Of a stretch of DNA of 56,959 nt, positions 1 to 10,602 are shown in pieces; positions within the stretch are counted from its first letter, which is position 1, and every line of letters begins with the position of its first letter. This DNA comes from Pseudomonadota bacterium (GTDB lineage Bacteria > Pseudomonadota > Alphaproteobacteria > Rickettsiales > SXRF01), in assembly GCA_963205195.1 (NCBI GenBank), contig CAUJHR010000018.1:1-56959 (forward strand). Direction: 5' to 3'. The position numbers were made by a program, and so were the translations under genes. The notes under the pieces are model-generated. The model was not told the origin of the DNA. It saw only the letters and a list, made by a program, of their open reading frames with translations, and did not search any database.

Positions 1-141
1 CGCAGTATAGCTGTTCTTCTTGTTAGCTTCAGCCAATACCTTCGTGATCGCTGCTGTCAACGATGTCTTACCATGGTCAACGTGACCTATTGTCCCGATA
101 TTGCAATGCGGCTTATTCCGTTCAAATTTCTCTTTAGACAT
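1..141 (-). CDS. tuf: Elongation factor Tu, N-terminal part (cut by window edge)
   Basis: The first 47 codons of EF-Tu, the GTPase that delivers aminoacyl-tRNA to the ribosome. The P-loop GHVDHGKT lies at residues 19-26, where the family has it, after a typical MSKEKFER start. The gene follows fusA by 46 bp in the same direction, which is the classical str operon order rpsL-rpsG-fusA-tuf. The rest of the gene runs off the left edge, so nothing can be said about completeness or a second tuf copy. Confidence 0.97.
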   Translation of the reverse strand, partial: MSKEKFERNKPHCNIGTIGHVDHGKTSLTAAITKVLAEANKKNSYTA

Positions 142-187
142 GCTATATACTCCTTACTCGTTTTCTTTCTTGTTTCAGATTCCGGCG

Positions 188-2263
188 TTACGCCACTTTC
201 TTTTTAATTTCTTCGGCTACGTTAGACGGAACCTGGTCATAATGGTCAAATTGCATTGAATATTGGGCACGCCCCTGCGACATTGAACGCAATGTGTTTA
301 CATAACCAAACATCGAAGCCAGCGGCACCATAGCATCAACAACACGTGCATTACCACGTGAATCCATACCGGTTACCTGACCGCGACGTGATGACAAATC
401 ACCTATCACATCACCCATGTAATCTTCAGGGGTCACTACTTCAACCTTCATTATTGGCTCAAGCAATACAGGGGCAGCTTTTGGCATACCTTCACGGAAA
501 GCTGCGCGAGCTGCGATTTCGAACGCCAAAGCAGAAGAATCCACATCATGGTAAGCGCCATCAACCAGCGTTGCCTTGAAATCTATTGTCGGGAATCCAG
601 CAACAACGCCATTGCTGATCGAGGCATCAAGCCCCTTTTCAACACCTGGTATATATTCTTTAGGAACAGAACCGCCAACGATCTTGCTTTCAAACTGGAA
701 GCCTTCACCCGGTTTAAGGGGCTCGAAATCAATGATAACGCGTGCGAATTGACCAGAACCGCCTGATTGTTTCTTATGAGTGTAGTCCACCTGATATTTC
801 TTGGTGATGGTTTCACGGTAAGCTACCTGAGGAGCGCCTACATTGGCTTCCACCTTGAATTCACGCTTCATACGGTCTACAATGATTTCCAAGTGCAACT
901 CGCCCATACCTTTAAGGATGGTCTGCCCTGTTTCTTCATTAGTAGAAAGACGAAGGGACGGATCTTCTGAAGCAAGACGAGAAAGCGCAATACCCATTTT
1001 TTCCTGGTCAGCCTTTGTTTTTGGCTCAACTGCAAGCTCAATAACCGGTTCTGGGAATTCCATGCGCTCAAGTATAACCTGCGCGTCAACATCGCAGATA
1101 GTATCACCGGTTGTGGTGTTTTTAAGACCCGCAAGAGCTACGATATCGCCTGCGTAAGCTTCTTTTACGTCTTCGCGTGAGTTTGCGTGCATGAGCAACA
1201 TACGGCCCACGCGTTCACGGTTATCTTTTACAGTATTCTGCACATAAGAACCGGATTCCAGCTTGCCGGAGTAGATACGCACGAAAGTAAGCGAACCAAC
1301 AAATGGATCGGTCATGATCTTGAATGCAAGACCAGAGAATTTTTCATCGTCTTTAGCTAAGCGGGTGATCTCCTGATCGGTTTTAACGTCAATAGCAGTA
1401 ACAGAGCCGATATCAACAGGACTTGGGAGGAAATCCACAACCGCATCAAGCATCGGCTGCACGCCCTTGTTTTTAAAGGCAGCACCGTTGAGTACAGGAA
1501 CGAATTTAAAAGCTACAGTACCTTTACGGATACATTTTTTCAGCTCTTCAATGGTTGGCTCATCGCCGCCTAAGTATTTTTCCATGATAGCATCGTCCAT
1601 CTCAACTGCTGTTTCCAGCATTTTCGTACGAGCTTCTTTGGCAGCACCCTGAAGTTCAGCACGGATTTCCTGCTCTTCAAACTTCGCGCCAAGTTCATCG
1701 CCTTTCCAGACGACTTCTTTCATTTTGATAAGGTCAACAATGCCTTCATATTTATCTTCGCTGCCTATAGGGAGCTGGATAACCAGAGGCACAGTGCCAA
1801 GACGGTCAATCATCATGTCTACGCAGCGCTGGAAGTTCGCGCCGATACGGTCCATTTTATTTACAAAGCAAATACGCGGAACGCTGTATTTATCAGCCTG
1901 ACGCCATACTGTTTCTGATTGCGGTTCAACACCGGCAACCGAGTCGAATACTGTAACAGCTCCATCAAGCACGCGCATTGAACGCTCAACCTCAATGGTG
2001 AAATCAACGTGGCCGGGAGTATCGATAATGTTAATGCGGTGATTATTCCAGAAGCAGGTGGTAGCCGCAGAGGTAATGGTGATACCACGTTCCTGCTCCT
2101 GCTCCATCCAGTCCATTGTGGCAGCGCCTTCGTGAACTTCGCCGATCTTATGCGATTTTCCGGTATAATAAAGAATACGTTCTGTGGTCGTGGTTTTACC
2201 TGCGTCGATATGCGCGCAGATGCCGATGTTACGATAGTCACTAAGTGGTGTTTTACGTGCCAT
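188..2263 (-). CDS. fusA: Elongation factor G
   Basis: A 691-residue translocation GTPase that moves tRNAs and mRNA through the ribosome. The P-loop AHIDAGKT is at residues 17-24, followed by DTPGHVDF (about 80-88) and NKMD (about 135-138). The C-terminal domains include the GGSGQFAR and [11 protein letters not shown] regions typical of domains IV and V. The length matches bacterial EF-G, and no mitochondrial or FusB-like features are seen. It starts 15 bp after the rpsG stop codon and is evidently co-transcribed with the ribosomal protein genes. Confidence 0.98.
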   Translation of the reverse strand: MARKTPLSDYRNIGICAHIDAGKTTTTERILYYTGKSHKIGEVHEGAATMDWMEQEQERGITITSAATTCFWNNHRINIIDTPGHVDFTIEVERSMRVLDGAVTVFDSVAGVEPQSETVWRQADKYSVPRICFVNKMDRIGANFQRCVDMMIDRLGTVPLVIQLPIGSEDKYEGIVDLIKMKEVVWKGDELGAKFEEQEIRAELQGAAKEARTKMLETAVEMDDAIMEKYLGGDEPTIEELKKCIRKGTVAFKFVPVLNGAAFKNKGVQPMLDAVVDFLPSPVDIGSVTAIDVKTDQEITRLAKDDEKFSGLAFKIMTDPFVGSLTFVRIYSGKLESGSYVQNTVKDNRERVGRMLLMHANSREDVKEAYAGDIVALAGLKNTTTGDTICDVDAQVILERMEFPEPVIELAVEPKTKADQEKMGIALSRLASEDPSLRLSTNEETGQTILKGMGELHLEIIVDRMKREFKVEANVGAPQVAYRETITKKYQVDYTHKKQSGGSGQFARVIIDFEPLKPGEGFQFESKIVGGSVPKEYIPGVEKGLDASISNGVVAGFPTIDFKATLVDGAYHDVDSSALAFEIAARAAFREGMPKAAPVLLEPIMKVEVVTPEDYMGDVIGDLSSRRGQVTGMDSRGNARVVDAMVPLASMFGYVNTLRSMSQGRAQYSMQFDHYDQVPSNVAEEIKKKVA

Positions 2264-2278
2264 TTTACTAATTTCCTA

Positions 2279-2749
2279 CTACCAGCGATAATGCGAGAAT
2301 GCTTTGTTAGCATCTGCCATTTTATGAGTGTTTTCACGCTTTGTAACCGCACCGCCGCGGCCATTTGCGGCATCCATAAGCTCAGCCGCGATACGATCAC
2401 GCATTGTTTTTTCCTTGCGGCTGCGGGCAGCATCTATCAGCCAGCGAAGAGCAAGAGCCAGGCGACGCTCTTCACGAACTTCAGTTGGAACCTGATAAGT
2501 AGCACCACCAACGCGGCGGGAACGAACTTCAACTGATGGCTTTATATTAGAAAGCGCGTCATGGAAAAACTTCAGCGGGTCAGCACTGGTTTTTTTATGG
2601 ATTATGTCCAGCGCTTCATACGCAATGGTTTCTGCGGCAGATTTTTTACCATCATACATCATTGTATTGATAAGCTTGGTGAGAACCACATCACCAAATT
2701 TTGCATCTGGCAGAATCTCTCTTTTTTTAGCGGCGTGACGACGTGACAT
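2279..2749 (-). CDS. rpsG: 30S ribosomal protein S7
   Basis: A 156-residue primary 16S rRNA-binding protein that organises the head of the small subunit. The start [12 protein letters not shown] and the central segment [14 protein letters not shown] are family hallmarks, and the length is normal. It lies 23 bp after rpsL and 15 bp before fusA. In many bacteria S7 represses translation of this operon; no S7-binding leader was searched for here. Confidence 0.98.
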   Translation of the reverse strand: MSRRHAAKKREILPDAKFGDVVLTKLINTMMYDGKKSAAETIAYEALDIIHKKTSADPLKFFHDALSNIKPSVEVRSRRVGGATYQVPTEVREERRLALALRWLIDAARSRKEKTMRDRIAAELMDAANGRGGAVTKRENTHKMADANKAFSHYRW

Positions 2750-2772
2750 AATTTATATACCTATTTCAATTT

Positions 2773-3144
2773 TTATTTAGGACGTTTAGCGCCATAAGCA
2801 GAGCGCGATTGTTTACGGTTTTTAACACCCTGGGTATCCAGCGTACCACGGATAATATGGTAGCGAACACCCGGCAAATCTTTTACGCGGCCACCGCGGA
2901 TGAGCACAACGCTATGCTCCTGCAGGTTATGGCCTTCACCCGGAATATACCCGAATACTTCAAATCCGTTGGTCAAACGGATACGCGCCACTTTACGCAA
3001 AGCCGAGTTCGGCTTTTTAGGAGTTACGGTCTTAACCTGAGTGCAAACGCCACGCTTTTGCGGGCAGGCTTTCAGAGCTGGAACCTTGTTACGTTTAGCC
3101 ACAGAGCGACGAGGACTGCGGACCAACTGATTAATTGTTGGCAT
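2773..3144 (-). CDS. rpsL: 30S ribosomal protein S12
   Basis: A 123-residue decoding-centre protein. The sequence [11 protein letters not shown] puts Lys at position 43, and [13 protein letters not shown] carries the second conserved lysine. These are the two sites whose substitution gives streptomycin resistance in other bacteria, so this allele looks wild type. It is the first gene of the str operon. An AGGGG Shine-Dalgarno-like stretch lies just upstream of its ATG, which opens a 444-bp divergent intergenic region. Confidence 0.98.
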   Translation of the reverse strand: MPTINQLVRSPRRSVAKRNKVPALKACPQKRGVCTQVKTVTPKKPNSALRKVARIRLTNGFEVFGYIPGEGHNLQEHSVVLIRGGRVKDLPGVRYHIIRGTLDTQGVKNRKQSRSAYGAKRPK

Positions 3145-3588
3145 TAAAATACCCCTAATATTACAAAAGTTATCTCAAAATTCTTTAACAAATTTATTAA
3201 GGCCCAAACGCCGCATCCCAACGATTTTTAGGATAAAGCGCAGGCAGCAAAATAGATCCTCCGACTAAAAACACGCGACTTACATGAGCATTTTTGGCAT
3301 ATTTATATATGTTTCAAGCACTTATGCAGTATCAGCCTTGTTTGGCGGAGGCACGCAACCTAATTATCAATTGGACATCAGTCAAGTATAAATTATATAT
3401 AAATGCAAAAAAATGCTTAATTGTATTTTTATGGTTGGCATAAAGGGAAAAATCCCCTACTAATCGCTCTATTAATTTTTAAGAAGCGTTAATTAAAATG
3501 CTTATCTGCCCGCTGGCCACGATCCGCCAGGCCAAATACTGGGCAACATAATTAGTGCTGTGATTGTGATAACGTAATTAGGATTATA
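3145..3588. other. Divergent intergenic region between rpsL and the M23 peptidase
   Basis: 444 bp, AT-rich, without a credible gene. It must hold the promoters of the str operon (leftward) and the peptidase gene (rightward). A plus-strand sigma70-like pair (TTGGAC, 17 bp, TATATA) is visible at 3371-3399. A minus-strand TTGACT overlaps the same spot but lacks a good -10 at 16-18 bp. Several TTAA tetramers sit at 3472-3496, but their spacing does not fit a CtrA box. AGGATTATA directly before 3589 is a good ribosome-binding site. Confidence 0.6.
3371..3399 (+). promoter_or_regulatory. Candidate sigma70-type promoter for the M23 peptidase gene
   Basis: TTGGAC at 3371-3376 is followed after exactly 17 bp by TATATA at 3394-3399. 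Transcription would start near 3406, leaving a leader of about 180 nt before the ATG. The match is visual only, and AT-rich sequence produces such pairs by chance. Confidence 0.35.
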
Positions 3589-5082
3589 ATGAACGGATAC
3601 AATACTCCATACCCTGTAAAGATAGTCAGCCGCACTGCTGCTATCTCCCGCCTAAGAAAAATACGGCTTTCCTGGCTGGCTGTGGGCTTAGCCTTCAGTT
3701 ATGGCTGCACATCCGCCCTTTTACCGATTTCTTACCCTTCTGACCTGATGGCATCCATATCACAGCACTTTGGTTTTAGTGAAATAGAAGTGGCAGCGAT
3801 TGACCCTAGCCATTTAAAAGCCAGCGCACCTCTTGAAGATATAGTAGGAGCTGCGCCAAATGAAATTACCCCTCCCCCTCCAGTCATTGCCCAAAAAGCA
3901 AAAACCTCCCGATCCAAGATACAATTATCGGCTAATTTCCCGCAGGACGTGGAATTAAAGGTAAAAAGGGGCGACACACTTATGAGCCTGCTAGATGATA
4001 CTGGCATCTCGGCAGACGAATCTAAAAACGCATTTGATGCGATACGCAAAGTATTCAATCCCCGCAAGCTTGATGTGGGCAGCATTATTAATGTAAAGCT
4101 AGACAAAGACAATAATGGCAATGTGATCGTCAGGGAATTCAAAATGCCGGCGTCCCAGATTGCTACGGTGGAACTTACACGCAACCAGGATGACCAGTTC
4201 AGCGCAAGGAAAATAAATACACCTCTCACCAAAAAATTAGCGCGCGCCGGTGGAGATATTAATAGCAGCATATACCAGACCGGGGCTGATGCTGGCATAC
4301 CTCCTGCCATGCTTAATGAAATAATAAATGCCTATAGCTATGATGTAGATTTCCAGCGCGACGTTAAAAAGGGCGATTCTATCGACGTTCTTTTTGAACG
4401 TATGGAAACACCAAATGGTGCCATAGCCGGAAATGGTAATTTCGTATTCTCTGAACTTACACTGGGTGACCGCGTCCTTAAAATATTCCGTTATACAGAT
4501 AAATACGGCAACGCCGATTTTTATAACGAAAAAGGCGAGAGCATACGTAAGGCCTTGCTGCGTACACCTATCAACGGTGCGCGCATAACCTCCAGTTACG
4601 GAATGCGTGAACACCCGCTATTGGGCTATACCAGAATGCACAAAGGTGTAGATTTCGGGGCCCCTACCGGAACTCCTATATATGCAGCCGGTGATGGGAC
4701 AGTTGCTTTTGCAGGCGGCAAGAGCGGCTATGGCAATTACTTAAAGATCCAGCATAATGCAAAATACGCATCTGCCTATGCACATTTAAGCCGTTATGCA
4801 AGTGGAATTGCACCGGGCAAGCGTGTTAAACAAGGTCAGATTATTGCTTATGTGGGAATGACCGGAGCAGCAACCGGCCCGCATTTGCATTATGAAATAC
4901 TGGTAAATAATGAGCAAGTGAACCCGGCTAACGTCAAGTTTAAAACAGGCAATGTCTTACAAGGCAAAGAGCTGGTGGCATTCCGGCAGAATATGAATAA
5001 AATTGAAAGCCGCCTGGCTTCTGTGGGCAGGGGAAAAACCGTTGCAATGGTTAGTGACGACAAACGAAAAAGCACTGATTAA
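3589..5082 (+). CDS. M23-family peptidoglycan endopeptidase (MepM/Csd3-like)
   Basis: A 497-residue envelope enzyme expected to cut peptide crosslinks in peptidoglycan. A single hydrophobic segment near residues 25-45 anchors or exports it. A LysM/OapA-like region (KVKRGDTLMSLL) and a Csd3-like middle domain follow. The C-terminal LytM domain is intact, with the zinc ligands in MHKGVDFG (H-x3-D) and HLHYE (H-x-H). The order of domains is that of E. coli MepM (YebA). AGGATTATA precedes the ATG. It stands alone between the str operon and a Sel1 gene with an 80-bp gap, so it is probably monocistronic. The family is clear; the exact crosslink preference is not. Confidence 0.9.
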   Translation: MNGYNTPYPVKIVSRTAAISRLRKIRLSWLAVGLAFSYGCTSALLPISYPSDLMASISQHFGFSEIEVAAIDPSHLKASAPLEDIVGAAPNEITPPPPVIAQKAKTSRSKIQLSANFPQDVELKVKRGDTLMSLLDDTGISADESKNAFDAIRKVFNPRKLDVGSIINVKLDKDNNGNVIVREFKMPASQIATVELTRNQDDQFSARKINTPLTKKLARAGGDINSSIYQTGADAGIPPAMLNEIINAYSYDVDFQRDVKKGDSIDVLFERMETPNGAIAGNGNFVFSELTLGDRVLKIFRYTDKYGNADFYNEKGESIRKALLRTPINGARITSSYGMREHPLLGYTRMHKGVDFGAPTGTPIYAAGDGTVAFAGGKSGYGNYLKIQHNAKYASAYAHLSRYASGIAPGKRVKQGQIIAYVGMTGAATGPHLHYEILVNNEQVNPANVKFKTGNVLQGKELVAFRQNMNKIESRLASVGRGKTVAMVSDDKRKSTD

Positions 5083-5090
5083 TTAAACAT

Positions 5091-5118
5091 TTGCTGATTT
5101 GTCCAACTAGTGTAGAAT
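5091..5118 (+). promoter_or_regulatory. Candidate promoter for the Sel1-repeat gene
   Basis: TTGCTG at 5091-5096 and TAGAAT at 5113-5118 are separated by 16 bp, placing a start site near 5125, about 40 nt before the AGGGG ribosome-binding site of the gene at 5163. This is a visual match only. Confidence 0.35.
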
Positions 5119-5162
5119 ACCCGCGTTTTTAATATCCTTAAACAAATATTGTCAGGGGCAAT

Positions 5163-5912
5163 ATGAAGATTGTTTCGCTTATCATTACTACAGTTATAAC
5201 CCTTTTTTCATTTCAGGCATCTGCTGTAGTTAATGCCCCTACAGATAGGCAAAAACTTGATGCGGAACGTGGTAATATTGAAGCACAGGTCAATCTCGGA
5301 ATTATTTATTATGAAAACCAGAATTATGCTGAATCGGCAAAATGGTTCAAAATTGCTGCCGAAAAAGGGGATGCCACCGCACAATATAACCTTGGAAATA
5401 TGTATAGTGATGGCTTAGGGGGACTACCTAAAGATTATGAACAAGCAGTAAAATGGTATGGCAAGGCAGCGGAACAAGGTTATGGTTACGCGCAGAATAA
5501 TCTGGGAATAGCCTATAAAAATGGGCAAGGGGTGAAGCAGGATCACGCTGAATCCATCAAATGGTTCACCAAAGCCGCATCCCAGGATATTGCTGTTGCA
5601 CAAAATAGCCTTGGCGCAATATACGCAGCTGGTGAAGGATTACCACAAGATTATGCAAAGGCAATGCAATGGTACCAGAAAGCTGCCGAAAATGGTGATG
5701 CCAAAGGCCAATTTAACCTTGGTGTATTATATGCAACAGGGCAAAGTGGCAAAAAAGATGTGGTCCAAGCATTCTTATGGATATCACTGGCAGCAAACCA
5801 GAATAAACCATATGCTGTAAAAAGACTTGAAGATCTACAGCAGGTAATGACGCCTGAGCAGATTACCGAGGGGAAAAAACTAGTAAACGAATGGAAACCC
5901 AAAGGAAAATAA
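5163..5912 (+). CDS. Secreted Sel1-repeat (SLR) protein
   Basis: A 249-residue protein with a signal peptide (hydrophobic residues 4-20, cleavage likely after FQASA). About five Sel1-like repeats of some 36 residues follow, each with the pattern A-x-x-x-L-G-x-x-Y and A-x-x-W-[YF]-x-K-A-A. Sel1 proteins are solenoid adaptors; in bacteria they often act in the envelope or in host interaction. AGGGGCAAT precedes the ATG. The stop codon overlaps the start of the next gene (TAATG), so the prepilin downstream is probably translationally coupled. The partner is unknown. Confidence 0.88.
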   Translation: MKIVSLIITTVITLFSFQASAVVNAPTDRQKLDAERGNIEAQVNLGIIYYENQNYAESAKWFKIAAEKGDATAQYNLGNMYSDGLGGLPKDYEQAVKWYGKAAEQGYGYAQNNLGIAYKNGQGVKQDHAESIKWFTKAASQDIAVAQNSLGAIYAAGEGLPQDYAKAMQWYQKAAENGDAKGQFNLGVLYATGQSGKKDVVQAFLWISLAANQNKPYAVKRLEDLQQVMTPEQITEGKKLVNEWKPKGK

Positions 5913-6628
5913 TGGGAACACAAAAAGGGTTTACACTTATTGAATTATCTATTGTCCTTGTAATTATCGGCCTTGTTATCGGTGGCGTAATGCTAGGGAA
6001 AACCCTAATAAAATCAGCAGAAATCAACCGTGCGATTGGTGACCTGGATAAAATAAATTCTGCAGTTAATTCCTTTAAGATAAAGTATAACTGCATTCCC
6101 GGTGATTGCACCAATTCAACAACTTTATTTGATACAACAGTTGCCGGTAATGGCAACGGCAATGGTTTAATTGAATGGGGAAACTCAGAATCACTTTATG
6201 CAACTTATTCCTTACTTGCAGCCCAGCTTATTGCAAAAAAAACTGTTGCGGCTGGAGTGCCATATTTCAGCGCAAATAATGACGGTTTAGGATATCTGTA
6301 TTATCAGGATCTATATAGCAATTTCAGGCGCAGGGGCGTAACTCTTTCTTGGTTTGGAACTGGTGGCTATGCCAACAGCGTAACCTGCGCTCAGGTAAAT
6401 ACGGCTGCTTTAACTCCTTCTGATACACATATGATAGATATTAAAATAGATGATGAACTTCCCAAAACTGGTAGTTTCCTGGCATTTGATGGGAAGATCG
6501 AGCAAGTCCCTGACTGCCCCGCACAGGTAACAGCTCCGCAAAACTGCGTTGATCCAGGCGGGGCAAACTTATATCAGGAATCTGATACAATTGGCTGCCG
6601 CACGGTTTATTACCTGCGCGGGAATTAG
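5912..6628 (+). CDS. Type IV prepilin / pseudopilin-like protein (copy 1)
   Basis: 238 residues. The short leader MGTQKG is followed by [14 protein letters not shown], a class III prepilin signal cut between G6 and F7 by a PilD-type peptidase. The chosen ATG at 5912 overlaps the preceding stop codon and has AAGGA about 6 nt upstream; an in-frame ATG at 5891 lies inside the Sel1 gene and is less likely. C61-IPGD-C66 and an Asn/Gly loop (N80, N82, N84, I87) match the paralogue at 48998-49822. It would form a pilus or pseudopilus subunit, but no assembly genes are nearby. Its stop overlaps the clpB stop on the other strand. Confidence 0.88.
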   Translation: MGTQKGFTLIELSIVLVIIGLVIGGVMLGKTLIKSAEINRAIGDLDKINSAVNSFKIKYNCIPGDCTNSTTLFDTTVAGNGNGNGLIEWGNSESLYATYSLLAAQLIAKKTVAAGVPYFSANNDGLGYLYYQDLYSNFRRRGVTLSWFGTGGYANSVTCAQVNTAALTPSDTHMIDIKIDDELPKTGSFLAFDGKIEQVPDCPAQVTAPQNCVDPGGANLYQESDTIGCRTVYYLRGN

Positions 6629-9195
6629 GCTACTTTTAAACCGCCTTCCCAAGCGGTCACTTTTACTTCCTGCCCGTCATTTATACGCCCCGCAAGAATG
6701 GCGCTTGCCAGCTTGTCCTGTAGCTCCTTCTGGATTATGCGTTTGAGTGGCCTAGCCCCATACATAGGGTCATAACCGGTATCAGCCAGCCAATCGCGTG
6801 CTTTTTCATCCAGCGAAAGAGTTATATGACGTTCGGCAAGGCGTTTTTTGAGGCGCTCAAGCTGTATATCTACTATCGCTGCCATATCTTCCTTCTGCAA
6901 ACGTCCAAACAGAATAATCTCATCCAGACGATTCAAGAATTCCGGGCGGAAAGATTGACGTACTATATTCATTACCAGTTCGCGGGTTTTTGGCGAAATC
7001 TCCTTCTCTTTGGAATCAGCAAGAAATTCCGAACCCAGGTTTGAGGTAAGTATGATCATAGTATTGCTGAAACTGACCGTCCTCCCCTGCCCATCGGTAA
7101 GCCTTCCGTCATCTAAAACCTGAAGCAAGATATTAAATACATCAGGATGCGCCTTTTCTATCTCGTCGAACAGAATAACCTGGTAAGGACGGCGGCGTAC
7201 AGCCTCAGTTATAACGCCACCCTCTTCATAACCTACATAGCCAGGAGGCGCCCCTATTAAACGCGCTACCGAATGCTTTTCCATGAATTCTGACATATCA
7301 ATGCGTAGCAAAGCTGATTCATCATCGAAGATGAATTCAGCAAGCGCCTTGGTAAGCTCTGTTTTTCCTACCCCAGTAGGCCCTAAAAACAGGAATGAAC
7401 CAAGCGGGCGATTTGCATCCTGAAGCCCGGAGCGCGAACGGCGAACGGCATTGGAAACAGCAACCAGCGCTTCTTGCTGGCCTACTACGCGCTTACGTAA
7501 ATTATCTTCCATTTTAAGGAGTTTGGCTTTCTCTCCTTCGAGCATTTTTTCAACCGGAACCCCGGTCCAGCGCGAAACAATCGAGGCTATATCAGCTTCA
7601 GTAACCGCTTCGCGTACCATTGAATCCTGTGTTTCACTTTCAGCTTTTTTAAGCTGCTCTGTAAGCTTTGGTATTACGCTATAAACAAGCTCCCCCGCTT
7701 TTGCGAGGTCACCATTGCGTTGAGCTATATCACGTTCATGCTGGGCCTGCTCGATTTGTTCTTTTAGCTTCTGTACACTTACACGCTGTGTTTTCTCCGC
7801 CTGCCAGCTAGATGACAGGTCAGCGCTTTGTTTCTCAAGCCCTTCCAATTCTTTATTGAGCTTGCCGAGCCGATCTTTTGAGGCATTATCAGTTTCTTTT
7901 TTGAGCGCCTCACGCTCAATCTTCAGCTGCATGATGCGCCGGTCAAGCTCGTCCAACTCTTCGGGCTTTGAATCAACTTCCATACGCAGGCGCGCTGCCG
8001 CTTCATCCATAAGATCAATCGCCTTATCCGGCAGGAACCGGTCAGTTATATAGCGGTTAGATAGGGTAGCGGCTGAAACAATTGCAGCATCGCTTATCCT
8101 TATACCATGATGCAATTCATATTTTTCCTTAAGTCCACGTAAAATTGAGATAGTATCCTCAACTGTTGGTTCCGTTACAAAAACCGCCTGGAAACGGCGC
8201 GCAAGCGCTGCATCTTTTTCTATATATTTACGGTATTCATCGAGCGTGGTAGCGCCCACACAATGCAAATCTCCGCGTGCCAAGGCAGGCTTTAAGAGAT
8301 TGGAGGCATCCATTGAACCTTCGGCTTTCCCGGCACCTACCAGTGTATGCAGTTCGTCGATAAATAAAACCACCTCACCTTCACTGGCGGCAATTTCATT
8401 TAGCACTGATTTAAGACGCTCCTCAAATTCCCCACGGAATTTAGCACCAGCAACAAGTGCGCCCAAATCCAAAGAAAGAAGGCGTTTATCGCGCAATGTT
8501 TCCGGGACGTCCCCTGCCACCATACGCTGGGCAAGACCTTCAATAATAGCAGTTTTTCCTACGCCAGGCTCACCTATCAATACCGGATTATTTTTAGTTC
8601 TCCTAGAGAGAACCTGCATGGTGCGGCGGATCTCTTCATCACGGCCTATTACTGGGTCGAGCTTTCCATCTTTTGCAAGCTGGGTAAAATCTTTAGTATA
8701 TTTTTTAAGGGCTTCGAAGCCTTCCTCAGCATTTGGGGAACTCGCCACCCTGCCCTTTCGCATATCATTGATTGCACCGTTAAGCTTTTGAGGGGTTACG
8801 CCCGCATCGCTTAATATTTTAGCGCTTGCAGTTCCAGAAGCCAAGGAAAGCGCCTGTAAGATACGCTCAACTGTTACATATTCATCGCCTGCTTTTTTGG
8901 AAAGTTCTTCAGCAGAAGCAAAAAGCTTGGCAATTTCTGGGGTCGCATACAGCCCCCCTGCTCCGCTTCCTTCTACTTTAGGCATGGAACCAAGGGCTTC
9001 ACTTACGCCTTTTTCCACTTTATGCACATCACCTGAGCATGTGCGGATAAGCTTGTCAGCCATTTTCTCGCGGTCTTCCATGAGGGCGGCCAACACATGC
9101 TCCGGTGTAAAGCGTTGGTGCGAATTTTTAAGGGCCAGGCCTTGAGCAGCCTGTATTAAGCTATGCGATTTCTCTGTATATTTTTCAAAATTCAT
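6625..9195 (-). CDS. clpB: ATP-dependent disaggregase ClpB
   Basis: An 856-residue Hsp100 chaperone that, with DnaK, pulls proteins out of aggregates. The N-terminal Clp repeat domain starts at [13 protein letters not shown]1 carries GEPGVGKTA (about residue 205) and the long coiled-coil middle domain spans about 400-525. NBD2 carries GPTGVGKTE (about 605) with the [13 protein letters not shown] pore loop. The length is normal for ClpB, and the middle domain excludes ClpA. No sigma32-type promoter was recognised in the 68-bp gap shared with the divergent DUF3108 gene. Confidence 0.98.
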   Translation of the reverse strand: MNFEKYTEKSHSLIQAAQGLALKNSHQRFTPEHVLAALMEDREKMADKLIRTCSGDVHKVEKGVSEALGSMPKVEGSGAGGLYATPEIAKLFASAEELSKKAGDEYVTVERILQALSLASGTASAKILSDAGVTPQKLNGAINDMRKGRVASSPNAEEGFEALKKYTKDFTQLAKDGKLDPVIGRDEEIRRTMQVLSRRTKNNPVLIGEPGVGKTAIIEGLAQRMVAGDVPETLRDKRLLSLDLGALVAGAKFRGEFEERLKSVLNEIAASEGEVVLFIDELHTLVGAGKAEGSMDASNLLKPALARGDLHCVGATTLDEYRKYIEKDAALARRFQAVFVTEPTVEDTISILRGLKEKYELHHGIRISDAAIVSAATLSNRYITDRFLPDKAIDLMDEAAARLRMEVDSKPEELDELDRRIMQLKIEREALKKETDNASKDRLGKLNKELEGLEKQSADLSSSWQAEKTQRVSVQKLKEQIEQAQHERDIAQRNGDLAKAGELVYSVIPKLTEQLKKAESETQDSMVREAVTEADIASIVSRWTGVPVEKMLEGEKAKLLKMEDNLRKRVVGQQEALVAVSNAVRRSRSGLQDANRPLGSFLFLGPTGVGKTELTKALAEFIFDDESALLRIDMSEFMEKHSVARLIGAPPGYVGYEEGGVITEAVRRRPYQVILFDEIEKAHPDVFNILLQVLDDGRLTDGQGRTVSFSNTMIILTSNLGSEFLADSKEKEISPKTRELVMNIVRQSFRPEFLNRLDEIILFGRLQKEDMAAIVDIQLERLKKRLAERHITLSLDEKARDWLADTGYDPMYGARPLKRIIQKELQDKLASAILAGRINDGQEVKVTAWEGGLKVA

Positions 9196-9263
9196 AATTT
9201 ATGCTACCTTGATTTAGCGAATGATTCGTAAAATAAACAACTAACTATAAATATTATATAGAT

Positions 9264-10076
9264 ATGCGCCTTTTTATTATCAATATGCTGGCAATATTAT
9301 TAATTGCAAGCCCAGCAGCAGCGGCTAAAAACCTAACCACTTTAAGTGAGAAGCTTTATTACGAGGCAGGTTTTGCTGGCATATTATTTGGAAAAATTGG
9401 CATTGAGATAGAGCAAAAACCCGAAAAAGCAAGCATTACATGCGATATTACTTCTTCTGGAATATTAGCATTATTCCTTAAACATTCCAGCCATACCACG
9501 CTTGAGGCAAACGGCAGCAGTTTTTCTTATCCTAACCGCACCTATGCCAGCAATTATCACACACGGAAAAAATTCCGCTCTGTAAAACTTATCTATAAAA
9601 ACAGTAAAATTGATACGCAGGAAGTGCAGCCGCCCGATGACCGGGAAAAGCGCCCGGCAGTTCCTGATAGCGATATAAATTCAGCTTATGACCTGATGAC
9701 TTTTTTACTGCAGATGCGTAAAGAGATAGATGACGCACGGAAAAACGGCAGAACATATTTCAGCATTAATGCCTATGATGGGCGAAGGCTGACGCAGGCA
9801 GATTTTAATATAGGAGCAGAAAAAACTCTGGAAATTGCAGGAAAGGATATAAAAACCCTTATGGTAACTGCGAGGCGCAAACCATTGGCTGGATATACTA
9901 AAGGAGAAATTGAGGATATTGAACCAAATGAACCGAGTATGACAGTTTATTTCAGCAACGACGACAATCTTACCCCACTGCGTATGGAAGTGCCATTCAT
10001 GATGCAGAAAATATCCGCAACACTTATAAAACAATGCGGCCCAGAAGAATCATGCCTGCTGGGTATTAGCGGATAG
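9264..10076 (+). CDS. DUF3108 domain secreted protein
   Basis: 270 residues with a signal peptide (MRLFIINMLAILLIASPAAA). The mature part begins LSEKLYYEAGFAGILFGKIG, the opening strand pattern of DUF3108, a beta-rich envelope domain of unknown function common in alphaproteobacteria. The later segment NDDNLTPLRMEVP is also typical. It diverges from clpB with only 68 bp between the starts, and its ribosome-binding site is weak. Nothing in the neighbourhood assigns it a pathway. Confidence 0.8.
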   Translation: MRLFIINMLAILLIASPAAAAKNLTTLSEKLYYEAGFAGILFGKIGIEIEQKPEKASITCDITSSGILALFLKHSSHTTLEANGSSFSYPNRTYASNYHTRKKFRSVKLIYKNSKIDTQEVQPPDDREKRPAVPDSDINSAYDLMTFLLQMRKEIDDARKNGRTYFSINAYDGRRLTQADFNIGAEKTLEIAGKDIKTLMVTARRKPLAGYTKGEIEDIEPNEPSMTVYFSNDDNLTPLRMEVPFMMQKISATLIKQCGPEESCLLGISG

Positions 10077-10113
10077 CAAAACTGCTATTTGCAGCAAGGC
10101 ATAATTAATTTCT

Positions 10114-10575
10114 CTATTCTTCTTCCCAATTGGGCACGATAACTGGTGCATCTTCCTTTTTCGGCTCATAATTGGCGGTTAGGAATGCCGGAAGCGAAGT
10201 TACGTTAGTGGATATGCTGTCATCTTCCTCTCCAGCCTGCTCAGTGGCTACTTCTGCGACCTGTTGCTCCTGATGCTCCTGCGGGGTATGCACCCTTTGC
10301 GGACGGGACGCATTTTCTTCAGCAATCATGCGGAAGCAGTGGTCGGCATGCTGGAAATAATTCTCAGCAAGAACACGGTCTCCTGCAGCCATAGCATCTC
10401 TTGCCTGCGCTAAATATTTTTCACGCATTGCCCCATAATTCTTACGGGGACGCCCACCATTATTACCATGGCCTTGCCCACCGGAAAAACGCGCTTTATT
10501 GCGCTGCTGGTTATTGCTGCCGCTAAAGCCGCCATTATTATTCTGCGATGGTGATTTTTTTCTGCTGTAATTCAC
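10114..10575 (-). CDS. DUF4167 domain protein
   Basis: A 153-residue basic protein. An Asn/Gly/Gln-rich N-terminus leads into YGAMREKYLAQARDAMAAGDRVLAENYFQHADHC (in part), the core of DUF4167, a domain largely confined to alphaproteobacteria. The C-terminus is acidic. The start is GTG at 10575, preceded by AAAGGA; no better ATG exists. It follows prmC, as in many alphaproteobacterial genomes, and a link to RNA or the ribosome is often suspected from that context, but the function is unknown. Confidence 0.88.
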   Translation of the reverse strand: MNYSRKKSPSQNNNGGFSGSNNQQRNKARFSGGQGHGNNGGRPRKNYGAMREKYLAQARDAMAAGDRVLAENYFQHADHCFRMIAEENASRPQRVHTPQEHQEQQVAEVATEQAGEEDDSISTNVTSLPAFLTANYEPKKEDAPVIVPNWEEE

Positions 10576-10602
10576 TTTATAAATCCTTTTAAGAGTTGAT
10601 AA

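Noticed and set aside
1861..2536. Long open frames overlapping fusA and rpsG in other frames (up to 190 aa)
   Set aside because: Both lie across certain translation genes, have no recognisable domain or ribosome-binding site, and look like shadows of biased codon use.
3472..3496. CtrA-like box (TTAA repeats) upstream of the M23 gene
   Set aside because: The nearest pair is TTAA-N6-TTAA; the CtrA site needs N7.
8246..8791. 181-aa open frame antisense to clpB
   Set aside because: Ser/Pro-rich nonsense composition and full overlap with a certain gene.
9196..9263. Heat-shock (sigma32) promoter before clpB
   Set aside because: No CTTGAA/CCCCAT-like pair was found in the 68-bp gap.
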